A DNA stretch of 64,000 nucleotides from Butyrivibrio hungatei (GTDB taxonomy: Bacteria > Bacillota > Clostridia > Lachnospirales > Lachnospiraceae), in contig NZ_FMUR01000004.1 in the NCBI RefSeq assembly GCF_900101605.1, positions 1 to 64,000 of the forward strand, in the 5' to 3' direction. Positions 6,856 to 15,872 of the stretch are shown piece by piece. The translations under genes were made by a program, and so were the position numbers. Below the pieces are notes generated by a model, which was not told the origin of the DNA, did no database searches, and saw only the letters and a program-made list of their open reading frames with translations. Position 1 is the stretch's first letter. Each line of letters opens with the position of its first letter.

Positions 6856-8490
6856 ATGCCAATTACGGATTTATTGGAACGAAACAGCAAATTGTATGGG
6901 GATGAAGTTGCTCTTGTTGAGATCAATCCGGAGATTAAAGAAGAGCAGAGGGTTACGTGGAGAGAATACGAGCTTATACAGCCGACTTCCACAGCATATT
7001 ACAGAAGACAGATCACGTGGTCTGTATTTGATGAGAAAGCAAACAGAGTTGCAAATATGCTCATCGAAAGGGGAATCAAAAAAGGGCAGAAATGTGCGAT
7101 ACTTCTTATGAACTGCCTTGAATGGTTGCCTATTTATTTCGGAATATTAAAAGCGGGAGCAATAGCGGTTCCTCTTAATTTCAGATTTGATGCTGAAGAA
7201 ATTGATTATTGTCTTAACGCATCCGATTCGGATGTTTTATTCTACGGGCCTGAATTTATCGGACGTATCGAGGATATCGCACAGAAGATAAAGAAAGAGA
7301 CGCTTCTTTTCTTTGTGGGCGATCAGTGTCCTTCTTATGCGGAAGATTACTACAGACAGGTTTCAAACAGTTCATCAGTCGCACCAAGGATCCTTATAGA
7401 AGATAAGGATGATGCGGCAATTTATTTTTCATCGGGAACTACCGGATTTCCCAAAGCTATTTTACACATTCATACTGCGCTTATGCAGTCTGCCAAGATG
7501 GAGGCTATTCATCACGAAACTACACATGAGGACAATTTCCTTTGTATTCCTCCTTTGTATCACACGGGAGCCAAGATGCACTGGTTTGGATCTCTTTATA
7601 CCGGAAGCAGAGCCGTACTTCTTAAGGGTAATTCCCCCGAATCGATATTCAGGGCGGTTTCGGAAGAAAGATGTACGATAGTATGGCTTCTTGTTCCGTG
7701 GGCGCAGGATATTCTGGCAGCGCTTGATTCGGGAAAACTCAAGATAGAAGACTATCATTTAAAACAGTGGAGACTTATGCATATCGGTGCTCAGCCGATT
7801 CCGCCGAGTCTCATAAAGAGATGGCTTAAATATTTCCCGCATCACAAGTATGACACAAACTACGGCCTTTCGGAGTCAACGGGCCCCGGCTGCGTGCATC
7901 TGGGACTTGAGAATGTTAAGAAAGTCGGCGCCATCGGAATTCCCGGATACGGCTGGAAGACAAAGATTGTCGATGAAAACGGCAAGACCGTTGATCAGGG
8001 CGAAATTGGGGAGCTCTGCGTAAAAGGCCCGGGAGTAATGGTCGAGTATTACAAGAACCCCGAGGCGACGGCCGAAATATTAAAAGACGGCTGGTTATTT
8101 ACCGGAGATATGGCTCGTCAGGACGAAGATGGATTCATATTTCTTGTAGATAGAAAAAAAGATGTTATAATTTCAGGTGGAGAAAATCTTTATCCGGTTC
8201 AGATAGAGAGTTTCTTAATGAAAAATGACAAGATACATGATGCTGCAGTTATAGGACTTCAGGATGACAGACTCGGCGAGATCGCAGCTGCCATTATCCA
8301 GGTAAAAGAGGGAATGACTTTAACTGAGGATGATGTCGATCGTTTCTGTATGGATCTTCCGAGATACAAGAGGCCGAGAAAGATTATTTTTGCCGACGTA
8401 TTAAGGAATCCTACGGGAAAAATTGACAAACCGAAGCTCCGTGAAATATACTGCGGAGAACATCTTGTTGAACGTCAGAATAAATCTTGA
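6856..8490 (+). CDS. Class I adenylate-forming acyl-CoA synthetase
   Basis: The 544 residues carry the motifs of the acetyl-/acyl-CoA synthetase family. These are the P-loop YFSSGTTGFPKA (near 197), YGLSESTGPG (near 338), the hinge DRKKDVIISGGENLYP (near 434) and the C-terminal catalytic lysine in NPTGKIDKP (near 520). It would join a carboxylic acid to CoA through an acyl-adenylate. The acid is not evident; branched-chain, medium-chain or aryl acids are all possible given the divergent paaK/ior operon. AGCGGAGG precedes the ATG. A 25-residue N-terminal insertion between PEIKEEQRV and ITWSVFDEKANR looks unusual. Confidence 0.88.
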   Translation: MPITDLLERNSKLYGDEVALVEINPEIKEEQRVTWREYELIQPTSTAYYRRQITWSVFDEKANRVANMLIERGIKKGQKCAILLMNCLEWLPIYFGILKAGAIAVPLNFRFDAEEIDYCLNASDSDVLFYGPEFIGRIEDIAQKIKKETLLFFVGDQCPSYAEDYYRQVSNSSSVAPRILIEDKDDAAIYFSSGTTGFPKAILHIHTALMQSAKMEAIHHETTHEDNFLCIPPLYHTGAKMHWFGSLYTGSRAVLLKGNSPESIFRAVSEERCTIVWLLVPWAQDILAALDSGKLKIEDYHLKQWRLMHIGAQPIPPSLIKRWLKYFPHHKYDTNYGLSESTGPGCVHLGLENVKKVGAIGIPGYGWKTKIVDENGKTVDQGEIGELCVKGPGVMVEYYKNPEATAEILKDGWLFTGDMARQDEDGFIFLVDRKKDVIISGGENLYPVQIESFLMKNDKIHDAAVIGLQDDRLGEIAAAIIQVKEGMTLTEDDVDRFCMDLPRYKRPRKIIFADVLRNPTGKIDKPKLREIYCGEHLVERQNKS

Positions 8491-8552
8491 TGCTCACAAG
8501 CTGTCAGGGGAAAAAACCGACAGAAATTGCGGAGTATGAAAAAGGGAATGTT

Positions 8553-11165
8553 ATGGAAAAGTATGTAATTACCGGAATGAGTTGTGCTGCATGTCAGGTG
8601 CGTGTGGAGAAAGCAGTTAATTCTCTCAAAGGAGTGACGGAGTGTACTGTTAATCTTCTTACCAATTCAATGACGGTTGAGGGAAATGTTCTTACCTCAG
8701 ACATTATCAAGGCTGTTGAGGATGCCGGATACGGCGCAACGCTACTTGATGAAGAAAGTCAAAAAAACGAGGAGGAAGAGGCACTTAAAGACAAAGAGAC
8801 TCCTATTCTTAAACGAAGACTGCTTTATTCGGTCGGATTTCTGCTCGTTCTTATATATTTCTCCATGGGACATAAGATTTTTGGGTTCCCGCTTCCGCCG
8901 TTTTTGGACGGAAATGTTATTGCAATCGGAATAATTCAGATGATCTTATGCATTGTCATAATGATCATAAACAGAAATTTCTTTATAAGCGGATTCAGAG
9001 GGCTGATGCATAAGTCGCCCAATATGGACACTCTTGTGGCCCTCGGAAGTTCGGCTTCTTTTGTGTACAGTGCGTTTGCGCTGGCTATTATGATGATCTC
9101 AAAAGCTAACGGGGCTCCCGAAAAAACAAATCTGTTCTATGATGAGCTTTATTTTGAGTCGGCTGCCATGATACTTACTTTTATAACGGTAGGTAAGATG
9201 CTCGAAGCAAGAAGCAAGGGCAAAACAACAACAGCCATTAAGAGTCTTATGAAGCTTGTATCAAAGACGGCGACTGTGATAGATGAAAACGGAGCTGAAA
9301 AAGAAGTTCCGATCGAGCAGGTCAAAGTTGAAGATATATTTGTTGTTAAGGCAGGGGAGAGGATCCCTGTCGACGGTGTTATTGTCGAAGGTAGCAGCGC
9401 AATTGATGAATCATCTCTTACGGGAGAAAGTATTCCGGTTGATAAGAATGTCGGAGAAGATGTATTTGCTGCAACAATAAATTCATCCGGTTATCTTAAA
9501 TGTAAGGCTACAAGAGTAGGAAAAGATACAACTCTTTCACAGATCATCACAATGGTAAGTGATGCGGCCGCAACGAAAGCTCCTATTGCAAAGCTTGCGG
9601 ACAAAGTATCCGGCGTTTTTGTTCCTGTAGTTATGTGTATAGCCCTGGTTACAATAATGTCATGGCTTATAGTGGGAGCAAGTTTTGGTTATGCGCTTGC
9701 CAGAGGAGTTGCGGTACTTGTAATAAGCTGCCCGTGTGCACTTGGTCTTGCGACTCCGGTTGCGGTAATGGTCGGAAACGGTGTCGGAGCAAAGAACGGC
9801 ATTCTTTTTAAAACTGCCGCAACACTTGAAAATGCAGGTAAATGTAATATCGTGATCCTTGATAAAACAGGAACCATCACAAAGGGTGAACCTGTTGTTA
9901 CCGATGTATTTCTGGCTGAAGCGATCACTGAGAGCGGTTACTCGGCAGAAGAAAATCTTAACGCTGAGCTTGAGTTTGTCAGACTTGCAGGAATACTTGA
10001 GTCAAAAAGCAATCACCCTCTTGCAAGGGCGGTGGCAACTCATGCTGTAAATCTCTGTGCGGATATGGATGTTCCCGTGGATGATTTCAGCGAGATCTCG
10101 GGTAACGGACTTGAGGGAACTATTGAAGGTGCCGTAATCAGATGCGGTAATCTTGATTTTATTTCCAAGTATGCCAATATTCCGGAGGAAGTTTCTAAGA
10201 GAGCATACGGATTGTCCATCAGAGGAAAGACACCGCTGTTTTTTGCAAAAGATAATATTTTTGTGGGAATCATTGCCGTTGCGGATACGATCAAAGATGA
10301 CTCGGCTCAGGCAATCGAAGAGCTCAAGAATATGGGCATACGAGTTGTCATGATGACGGGTGACAATGAAAATACTGCGCGAGCAATCGCTGCAAAAGCA
10401 GGTATCAACGAGGTTTACGCAGGCGTCCTTCCGGGTGGCAAAAAAGATATTGCCGATGAACTCATGAAACAGGGAAAAGTTGTTATGGTCGGCGACGGAA
10501 TTAACGACGCTCCGGCACTTACGGCTGCGGATGTCGGAATTGCCATCGGCGCGGGAACTGATGTTGCCGTAGATGCGGCAGATATTGTTCTTATGAGAAA
10601 CAGTCTTCTTGATGTTTCCGGTGCGATAAGATTGTCAAAAGGAACTCTTGCAAATATACGCAGGAATCTTTTCTGGGCATTTATTTACAATGTGATAGGT
10701 ATACCGATCGCAGCGGGCTGCTTTATAGAACTTTTCGGTCTTAAATTAAGTCCTATGTTCGGAGCCGCCGCAATGAGTTTATCAAGCTTCTTTGTTGTTA
10801 CTAATGCTCTGGGACTCAATCTTTTTGATATTCGCGACGCATCAAAAGACAAGAAGATGTACAATAAGAGCAAAGTTCGCAAAAAAACTGATGAAGATGA
10901 AGATCCCGATAATGAGATAATCGTTTCGTCTCTTTCTAAAGCGGAGGAAATTAATATGACAAAGACAATCAGTATTGAAGGAATGATGTGTAATCACTGC
11001 GAAAATACCGTAAAAGCAGCGCTTGAAGCGGTCGAAGGTGTTACTGAAGCTGTTGTAAGCCATGAGAAAAATACTGCGGTCGTAACGCTTAACCTTGATG
11101 TTTCCGATGATATCCTTAAAAAAGCAATTGAGGAGAAGGATTATAAGGTCATTGAGATAAAATAA
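8553..11165 (+). CDS. copA: Copper-exporting P-type ATPase with C-terminal CopZ-like domain
   Basis: This 870-residue P1B-type ATPase starts with an HMA metal-binding domain (GMSCAAC, C11/C14). It contains the TGES actuator loop, the transmembrane metal site CPC (393-395), the phosphorylated D437 in DKTGTIT, and GDGINDAPAL near 650, with about eight membrane segments. CPC plus CxxC domains indicate Cu(I). After the last membrane helix comes an acidic linker and then, from residue 802, a second full HMA domain (C813/C816) the size of the chaperone CopZ. A longer frame reaches 8487/8490 and overlaps the previous stop, but HMA homology begins at 8553. No copper repressor is adjacent. Confidence 0.93.
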   Translation: MEKYVITGMSCAACQVRVEKAVNSLKGVTECTVNLLTNSMTVEGNVLTSDIIKAVEDAGYGATLLDEESQKNEEEEALKDKETPILKRRLLYSVGFLLVLIYFSMGHKIFGFPLPPFLDGNVIAIGIIQMILCIVIMIINRNFFISGFRGLMHKSPNMDTLVALGSSASFVYSAFALAIMMISKANGAPEKTNLFYDELYFESAAMILTFITVGKMLEARSKGKTTTAIKSLMKLVSKTATVIDENGAEKEVPIEQVKVEDIFVVKAGERIPVDGVIVEGSSAIDESSLTGESIPVDKNVGEDVFAATINSSGYLKCKATRVGKDTTLSQIITMVSDAAATKAPIAKLADKVSGVFVPVVMCIALVTIMSWLIVGASFGYALARGVAVLVISCPCALGLATPVAVMVGNGVGAKNGILFKTAATLENAGKCNIVILDKTGTITKGEPVVTDVFLAEAITESGYSAEENLNAELEFVRLAGILESKSNHPLARAVATHAVNLCADMDVPVDDFSEISGNGLEGTIEGAVIRCGNLDFISKYANIPEEVSKRAYGLSIRGKTPLFFAKDNIFVGIIAVADTIKDDSAQAIEELKNMGIRVVMMTGDNENTARAIAAKAGINEVYAGVLPGGKKDIADELMKQGKVVMVGDGINDAPALTAADVGIAIGAGTDVAVDAADIVLMRNSLLDVSGAIRLSKGTLANIRRNLFWAFIYNVIGIPIAAGCFIELFGLKLSPMFGAAAMSLSSFFVVTNALGLNLFDIRDASKDKKMYNKSKVRKKTDEDEDPDNEIIVSSLSKAEEINMTKTISIEGMMCNHCENTVKAALEAVEGVTEAVVSHEKNTAVVTLNLDVSDDILKKAIEEKDYKVIEIK
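10941..11165 (+). other. Internal ribosome site and candidate separate CopZ-like product within copA
   Basis: Inside copA and in its frame, GCGGAGGAAATTAAT (10941-10955) precedes the ATG at 10956, giving GGAGG with ideal spacing. From there a 69-residue protein runs to the copA stop: MTKTISIEGMMCNHCENT at the N-terminus, CxxC metal site at residues 12 and 15. This is the size and fold of free CopZ copper chaperones. The site lies in the poorly conserved linker, where such a sequence is not required by the protein. I infer either internal initiation or a recent in-frame fusion of copA with copZ that kept the old ribosome site. Confidence 0.5.
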
Positions 11166-11200
11166 TGGATATTTGAATAGGTAAAATATGTAGTGTTTGT

Positions 11201-11233
11201 GTGGGTGCAACGTGATGTTGCACCCGCTTTTTG
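11201..11233 (+). terminator. Rho-independent terminator of copA
   Basis: An 11-bp stem contains GGGTGCAAC (11203-11211) pairing with GTTGCACCC (11217-11225), 5-nt loop, then GCTTTTTGC. Confidence 0.88.
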
Positions 11234-11281
11234 CTTGCAAAATGCCATAATAGATGTCGCAATAAATGGCGTAATAAAAGA

Positions 11282-11310
11282 TTGGATAATCAAGATAAAT
11301 CAATTATAAT
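11282..11310 (+). promoter_or_regulatory. Sigma-A promoter of dut
   Basis: TTGGAT (11282-11287), 17-nt spacer, perfect TATAAT (11305-11310), about 40 bp before the start codon. Confidence 0.75.
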
Positions 11311-11350
11311 AAAATTCGTTGAACAAATTATTGGAGAGGATGATAGATAA

Positions 11351-11788
11351 GTGGGAAAAAATATTAAGATAAAATACTTCAATGATAAGCTTGAAAAGCT
11401 TACATATATCGATGGAAAGTCAGATTGGATCGATCTTAGGAGTGCCGAGGATGTGGATCTTAAGGAAGGTGAGTTTCATCTAGTGCCGCTCGGGGTTGCA
11501 ATGGAGATTCCTGAAGGCTATGAAGCGCATATCGTTCCGAGAAGTTCTACATTTAAGAACTTTGGTGTTGTGCAGACCAATCACATGGGTGTTGTCGATC
11601 ATTCATACTGCGGGGATAACGATCAGTGGTTTATGCCTGTAATTGCAATGAGAGATACACATATCGGATTCAATGACAGAATCTGTCAGTTCAGGATCAT
11701 GGAGAATCAGCCCGCGATCGTATTTGATGAATGTGACCATCTTGAAGGCGCCGACAGAGGCGGATTTGGATCAACAGGTAAAAAATAA
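11351..11788 (+). CDS. dut: dUTP diphosphatase (trimeric dUTPase family)
   Basis: The protein has 145 residues. It hydrolyses dUTP to dUMP and pyrophosphate, keeping uracil out of DNA and supplying thymidylate synthesis. The motifs are in order: DLRSAEDV (about 28), [11 protein letters not shown] (about 63), [14 protein letters not shown] (about 79, with the catalytic Asp), RICQFRI (about 113) and the C-terminal [13 protein letters not shown]. The [10 protein letters not shown] form, with an extra Cys, is seen in clostridial dUTPases. The start is GTG with GGAGAGG 11 nt upstream, a slightly long spacing; no better start is visible. Single-gene unit with its own promoter. Confidence 0.92.
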   Translation: MGKNIKIKYFNDKLEKLTYIDGKSDWIDLRSAEDVDLKEGEFHLVPLGVAMEIPEGYEAHIVPRSSTFKNFGVVQTNHMGVVDHSYCGDNDQWFMPVIAMRDTHIGFNDRICQFRIMENQPAIVFDECDHLEGADRGGFGSTGKK

Positions 11789-11842
11789 TATAAACGATCT
11801 GTTTTTTTCATTAAGGCATTGAGGCTTTATTTTCGCCATCTA

Positions 11843-11870
11843 TTGAAAAAAAGATATTGTATGCTACAAT
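11843..11870 (+). promoter_or_regulatory. Sigma-A promoter of gltX
   Basis: TTGAAA (11843-11848), 16-nt spacer, TACAAT (11865-11870). The roughly 85-nt leader that follows contains a small hairpin (AAATACA...TGTATTT, about 11889-11912) but no T-box elements that I can see. Confidence 0.65.
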
Positions 11871-11962
11871 AGTAAATCGTTTGGATACGCAAATACACTT
11901 TTTTAAATGTATTTGACCAGAGAATACAATAAAATAATTCATAAAGAATATCGAGGTTAAAT

Positions 11963-13441
11963 ATGGCAAAGATTCGTACAAGATATGCACCGAGCCCAAC
12001 AGGCCGTATGCACGTCGGAAACTTAAGAACAGCTCTTTATGCTTATCTTATCACAAAGCATGAGGGCGGCGATTATATTCTAAGAATTGAAGATACAGAC
12101 CAGGAGCGTTTTGTTGAAGGCGCTACGGAGATTATCTATAGAACTCTCAAGGAAACGGGACTTATCCATGATGAAGGTCCGGATGTGGGCGGAGAAGTAG
12201 GCCCTTACGTTCAGAGTGAGAGACAGAAAGCCGGAATCTACATGACTTATGCAAAAGAGCTTGTAGAAAAAGGCGAAGCATATTATTGCTTCTGCGATCA
12301 GGAGAGACTTGCTTCACTTGTTCAGGTTGTTGAAGGTAAAGAAATCAGTGTTTATGACAAGCATTGTCTTTCTCTTTCAAAAGAAGAAGTCGAGAAGAAT
12401 CTTGCTGAGGGAAAGCCTTTTGTTATAAGACAGAACAATCCGACAGAAGGAACAACAACTTTCCATGACGAGCTCTACGGAGATGTAACAGTTGATAACA
12501 AAGAGCTCGATGATATGATCCTTATTAAGTCTGACGGATATCCGACTTACAATTTTGCTAACGTTGTTGACGATCATCTCATGGGAATCACTCATGTTGT
12601 AAGAGGTAATGAGTATATTTCATCATCACCCAAGTACAACAGACTTTATGATGCATTTGGATGGGAGATTCCCAAGTACATACATTGTCCTCTTATCACT
12701 GATGAGGAGCACAAAAAGCTCTCTAAGAGAAGCGGACATTCTTCATTTGAAGATCTTATCGAGCAGGGATTCCTTCCCGAGGCAGTTGTAAACTTCGTTG
12801 CACTCCTTGGCTGGTCTCCCGATGATAACAATGAGATTATGAGCCTTCAGGAGCTTATTGAGAAATTTGATTATAAGCGTATCAATAAGTCACCTGCCGT
12901 ATTTGACTATACCAAGCTTAAATGGATGAACGGCGAGTATCTTAAGAAGATGGACGAGGACAAGTTCTTTGAGACAGCCAAGTCCTATATCGTCGATGCT
13001 CTTAAGGAAGAGGGCGACGGCGTGATTTCTTCCGATGATGACAAGCTTAAGAAGATTTCAAATATGGTAAAGACTCGTATTGAGATCTGGCCTGACATTG
13101 CCGATATGGTCAAGTTCTTTGCAAAGCTTCCCGAGTATGATACGGCTATCTATACTCACAAGAAGATGAAGACCAACGAAGAGACATCACTTAAGGTGTT
13201 AAAAGAGGTACTTCCCATTCTTGAAGCACACGATGATTATACAAATGATGCTCTTTACGCACTTCTTTCCGATTACATCAAGGCCAATGAATACAAGAAC
13301 GGTTTTGTTCTCTGGCCTGTAAGAATCGCTGTTTCGGGAAAAGAGATGACTCCTTGCGGAGCTACTGAGCTTATGGAAGTTATCGGCAAAGAAGAGACAA
13401 TAAACAGAATCAAAAAAGGAATTGAATTACTTGAGAAATAA
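11963..13441 (+). CDS. gltX: Glutamate--tRNA ligase
   Basis: This 492-residue class I aminoacyl-tRNA synthetase charges tRNA-Glu (and probably tRNA-Gln, as in most Firmicutes, for later amidation). The HIGH-type motif appears as [18 protein letters not shown] (about 9-26) and the KMSKS-type loop as HKKLSKRSG (about 251-259). The C-terminal half is the usual anticodon-binding helical domain. The length is normal. The start ATG at 11963 is preceded by CGAGGTTAA. The helicase gene starts within its last codons. Confidence 0.95.
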   Translation: MAKIRTRYAPSPTGRMHVGNLRTALYAYLITKHEGGDYILRIEDTDQERFVEGATEIIYRTLKETGLIHDEGPDVGGEVGPYVQSERQKAGIYMTYAKELVEKGEAYYCFCDQERLASLVQVVEGKEISVYDKHCLSLSKEEVEKNLAEGKPFVIRQNNPTEGTTTFHDELYGDVTVDNKELDDMILIKSDGYPTYNFANVVDDHLMGITHVVRGNEYISSSPKYNRLYDAFGWEIPKYIHCPLITDEEHKKLSKRSGHSSFEDLIEQGFLPEAVVNFVALLGWSPDDNNEIMSLQELIEKFDYKRINKSPAVFDYTKLKWMNGEYLKKMDEDKFFETAKSYIVDALKEEGDGVISSDDDKLKKISNMVKTRIEIWPDIADMVKFFAKLPEYDTAIYTHKKMKTNEETSLKVLKEVLPILEAHDDYTNDALYALLSDYIKANEYKNGFVLWPVRIAVSGKEMTPCGATELMEVIGKEETINRIKKGIELLEK

Positions 13442-15335
13442 TAACGTTTATCAATGTTTGGCAAACGTTAAAGTAAATGCCGCTCAAGAAGAAGCAATAA
13501 CTCATAAAGACGGCCCTGCAATGGTACTTGCGGGGCCGGGAAGCGGCAAAACTTTTGTGATAGTTCAAAGGCTTAAGTTTTTAATCGAAGAATATGATGT
13601 TCCTCCTTCTTCGATTCTTGTTATAACGTTTACCAAAGCTGCTGCCATTGAGATGCAGCAAAGATTTTTAAAGATCACGGATAGTTCATATCCTGAGGTT
13701 TCGTTCGGAACCTTCCATTCACTTTTTTACAACATACTAAGAGAAAACAGTAAAGCGGCCGGCTTCTACAACAAAATTGAGATAGCGGACGAGCTTTTTA
13801 AATACAAGCTGGTAAAAGATATTCTCATTAATGCGCTCAAAAACAGCAGGGAGAATTTGAATAAGCTTTCTATCCTTGATGAAAATGAGATTGTAAAAGA
13901 TATTACGTCTGAGATTTCAAGGATAAAAAACGCGGGACTCTCGCCTGATTCCGTCTCGGATTCTGTTCCGTATAAAGATTATTTCAAGGTGATATTTGAA
14001 AAATATAATAACAGTCTAAAATCCTTTGGGAAAATCGATTTCGACGATATGTCTCTTATATGTGCGCAGATTTTTGAGAGCAGAAATGAAATTGCACAAC
14101 TTTATAAAGAAAGATATAAGTACATCCTTATTGATGAATATCAGGATATCAATGAGATGCAGCAAAAAAATATCGAGTCGATCCTGAACGGGGATCAAAA
14201 TCTTTTTGTTGTAGGGGATGACGATCAGGCAATATACGGATTTCGAGGCGCAAAACCCGGAATAATGATGGAGTTTGAAAAGCGCATGAAAAGAGAGGTT
14301 CATATAGTAAATCTTTCCGTAAATTACAGGTGTGGCAAGTCTATTTTGGATAATGCGAGTTTGGTCATAGCTGAAAATAAGATGCGATTTAAGAAGAAAA
14401 TCGTATCCGGAACAGGAACAAACGGATATGTCATAGCAAGAAGATACAGGACAAAAGAAGAACAATATGAAGCGATGAGCGTGTTTATTAGCGGACAGAG
14501 TAAATTAAATGACATCGGTATCTTATGCAGGACCAATTCGGAGTGTAAGACGATTGCGTCATTTTTAAAACAAAAAGGCATAAAGAGCAACATCGAAAAC
14601 ACGGATGATATGACGCTCTATGACGATGAGGGAGTTATTCTGTGTGGCTGTTATCTTTCTTTTGCGTGCATCGAAAGCTCGAGGGCGCTCTTTTATAAGA
14701 TTATGAACAAGCCTCTTCGCTATATATCAAGAGAAAGCGCTATGAAGGAAATAGTCAGGAAAGAAGATGTCTTAGCTTTTTATCAAGGAAACAGGGACAG
14801 AAGTAAGGTTGTAAATAAGCTGTTTCATGAGATTTCGATGATATCAAAGATGCGACCGGCGTTGTCTGTCAGGTTTATCAGGAAAGAGATCGGGTTAGAT
14901 AAGCTTTATCCAAACAGTAAAAAGAAATTGGATTTGTTTGAAGATATGGCAAAAAAATATGCAGATACTAAGGCGTTTATAAGATTTTTTAATGAAGAAA
15001 AAGAAAACTACGCTGTTATAAACAAAAGAAATGGGAAACATAGCAAAACAGGAGACACAATAAATATAATTACACTCCATGGCTCAAAAGGCCTTGAATA
15101 TAAATACGTATGGATTCCTGATCTAAACGAAGGAATAATCCCATCGCGAAGCGCCGTATCCGAATCAGGAAAAGAGGAAGAACGACGCATGCTCTATGTG
15201 GGAATGACCAGAGCTAAAGAGGCTTTGATAATGTCTTATGTATGTGGCACAAAAGAAAATGCCATGCTTCCTTCGAGGTTCCTTCGACCAATTAGAAAAC
15301 TCTGGGAAAAGGAAAATAAAAAACCAGCAGATTAA
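13422..15335 (+). CDS. UvrD/PcrA-like ATP-dependent DNA helicase
   Basis: The superfamily 1A helicase motifs are in order: Q-motif ([10 protein letters not shown]), Walker A (LAGPGSGKT, near 37), Ia (VITFTKAAA), II (LIDEYQDIN), III ([15 protein letters not shown]), IV (VNYRCGKSI), V ([10 protein letters not shown]) and VI ([13 protein letters not shown]). At 637 residues it is shorter than PcrA (about 730) and lacks PcrA's C-terminal extension, so it is probably an accessory repair helicase. The longest frame starts at TTG 13422, only 1 nt after AAAAGGA. TTG 13431 has 10-nt spacing and is equally likely. It overlaps the end of gltX. Confidence 0.9.
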   Translation: MNYLRNNNVYQCLANVKVNAAQEEAITHKDGPAMVLAGPGSGKTFVIVQRLKFLIEEYDVPPSSILVITFTKAAAIEMQQRFLKITDSSYPEVSFGTFHSLFYNILRENSKAAGFYNKIEIADELFKYKLVKDILINALKNSRENLNKLSILDENEIVKDITSEISRIKNAGLSPDSVSDSVPYKDYFKVIFEKYNNSLKSFGKIDFDDMSLICAQIFESRNEIAQLYKERYKYILIDEYQDINEMQQKNIESILNGDQNLFVVGDDDQAIYGFRGAKPGIMMEFEKRMKREVHIVNLSVNYRCGKSILDNASLVIAENKMRFKKKIVSGTGTNGYVIARRYRTKEEQYEAMSVFISGQSKLNDIGILCRTNSECKTIASFLKQKGIKSNIENTDDMTLYDDEGVILCGCYLSFACIESSRALFYKIMNKPLRYISRESAMKEIVRKEDVLAFYQGNRDRSKVVNKLFHEISMISKMRPALSVRFIRKEIGLDKLYPNSKKKLDLFEDMAKKYADTKAFIRFFNEEKENYAVINKRNGKHSKTGDTINIITLHGSKGLEYKYVWIPDLNEGIIPSRSAVSESGKEEERRMLYVGMTRAKEALIMSYVCGTKENAMLPSRFLRPIRKLWEKENKKPAD

Positions 15336-15350
15336 AATCCGCTGGTTTTT
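15319..15350. terminator. Bidirectional Rho-independent terminator
   Basis: AAAACCAGC...GCTGGTTTTT forms a stem of about 12 bp with one bulge and a TAAA loop. The stop codon of the helicase lies inside it. A-tract and T-tract on either side serve both the helicase and the convergent DUF1292 gene. Confidence 0.85.
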
Positions 15351-15369
15351 AAATGGTGAATATTATTTT

Positions 15370-15729
15370 TTACAGATCTTCAGCATCTTCCTCGGGAATC
15401 TCAACGATCTCGTCAAATTCGACATCATCAAGATAGAGGTTGAATGCCTCGGCAACGGCATCATACTCGGCGTCGTCTTCAATGTAACCAAGTTCCGGCT
15501 CTTCGTCCTCACCCTTATAGATGAATTCGTAGAACCATACGTTGCCATCGTTGTTCTGACCGTTTTTATCAAGCGGAAGAAGAACGATGTAATCTTTTGA
15601 ATTAACTGTAAGAACTATGATGATGGCACATGTGACTGTTTTGTTGTCATCAAGTTCAATATCTACAGTCATCTGCTCGTCATTTTCAATTCTGGTATTC
15701 ATTTCTGTTGCTACTTTGGAAAATTCCAT
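15370..15729 (-). CDS. DUF1292 domain-containing protein
   Basis: This small acidic protein of 119 residues matches the DUF1292 family of Firmicutes (YrzB-like). It has a beta-rich core (MTVDIELDDNKTVTCAIIIV, then SKDYIVLLPLD) and a strongly acidic tail (FDEIVEIPEEDAEDL). The function is unknown. The ATG at 15729 follows AGGAGG; a longer frame to 15756 has no ribosome site. It is a single gene on the opposite strand to its neighbours, with an extended -10 promoter upstream. Confidence 0.85.
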   Translation of the reverse strand: MEFSKVATEMNTRIENDEQMTVDIELDDNKTVTCAIIIVLTVNSKDYIVLLPLDKNGQNNDGNVWFYEFIYKGEDEEPELGYIEDDAEYDAVAEAFNLYLDDVEFDEIVEIPEEDAEDL

Positions 15730-15767
15730 AAAAATCCTCCTGAAAATCTTTGTCAATGGTTACCATG

Positions 15768-15776
15768 ATTATAGCA
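15768..15776 (-). promoter_or_regulatory. Extended -10 promoter of the DUF1292 gene
   Basis: On the minus strand TGCTATAAT, a TGn plus perfect TATAAT, about 40 bp before the ATG. No clear -35 box, as is usual for extended -10 promoters. Confidence 0.5.
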
Positions 15777-15872
15777 TACTTCGTGCATATAAAGACATTA
15801 TGTGTTAAAATATTAGGGCTTATGTTGTTTGATACAATGACAGTAACTTTGAGCACAAATTTCGGAGAAAAT

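Noticed and set aside
8487-8552. Upstream extension of CopA beginning at 8487/8490, overlapping the synthetase stop
   Set aside because: The extra 22 residues have no homology to HMA domains and a cysteine-poor, charged composition. Metal-domain homology begins at the ATG 8553, although a weak ribosome site leaves some doubt.
11871-11962. T-box or other tRNA-sensing leader before gltX
   Set aside because: The leader is only about 85 nt, without an AGGGTGGNACCGCG-type T-box sequence or a terminator hairpin.
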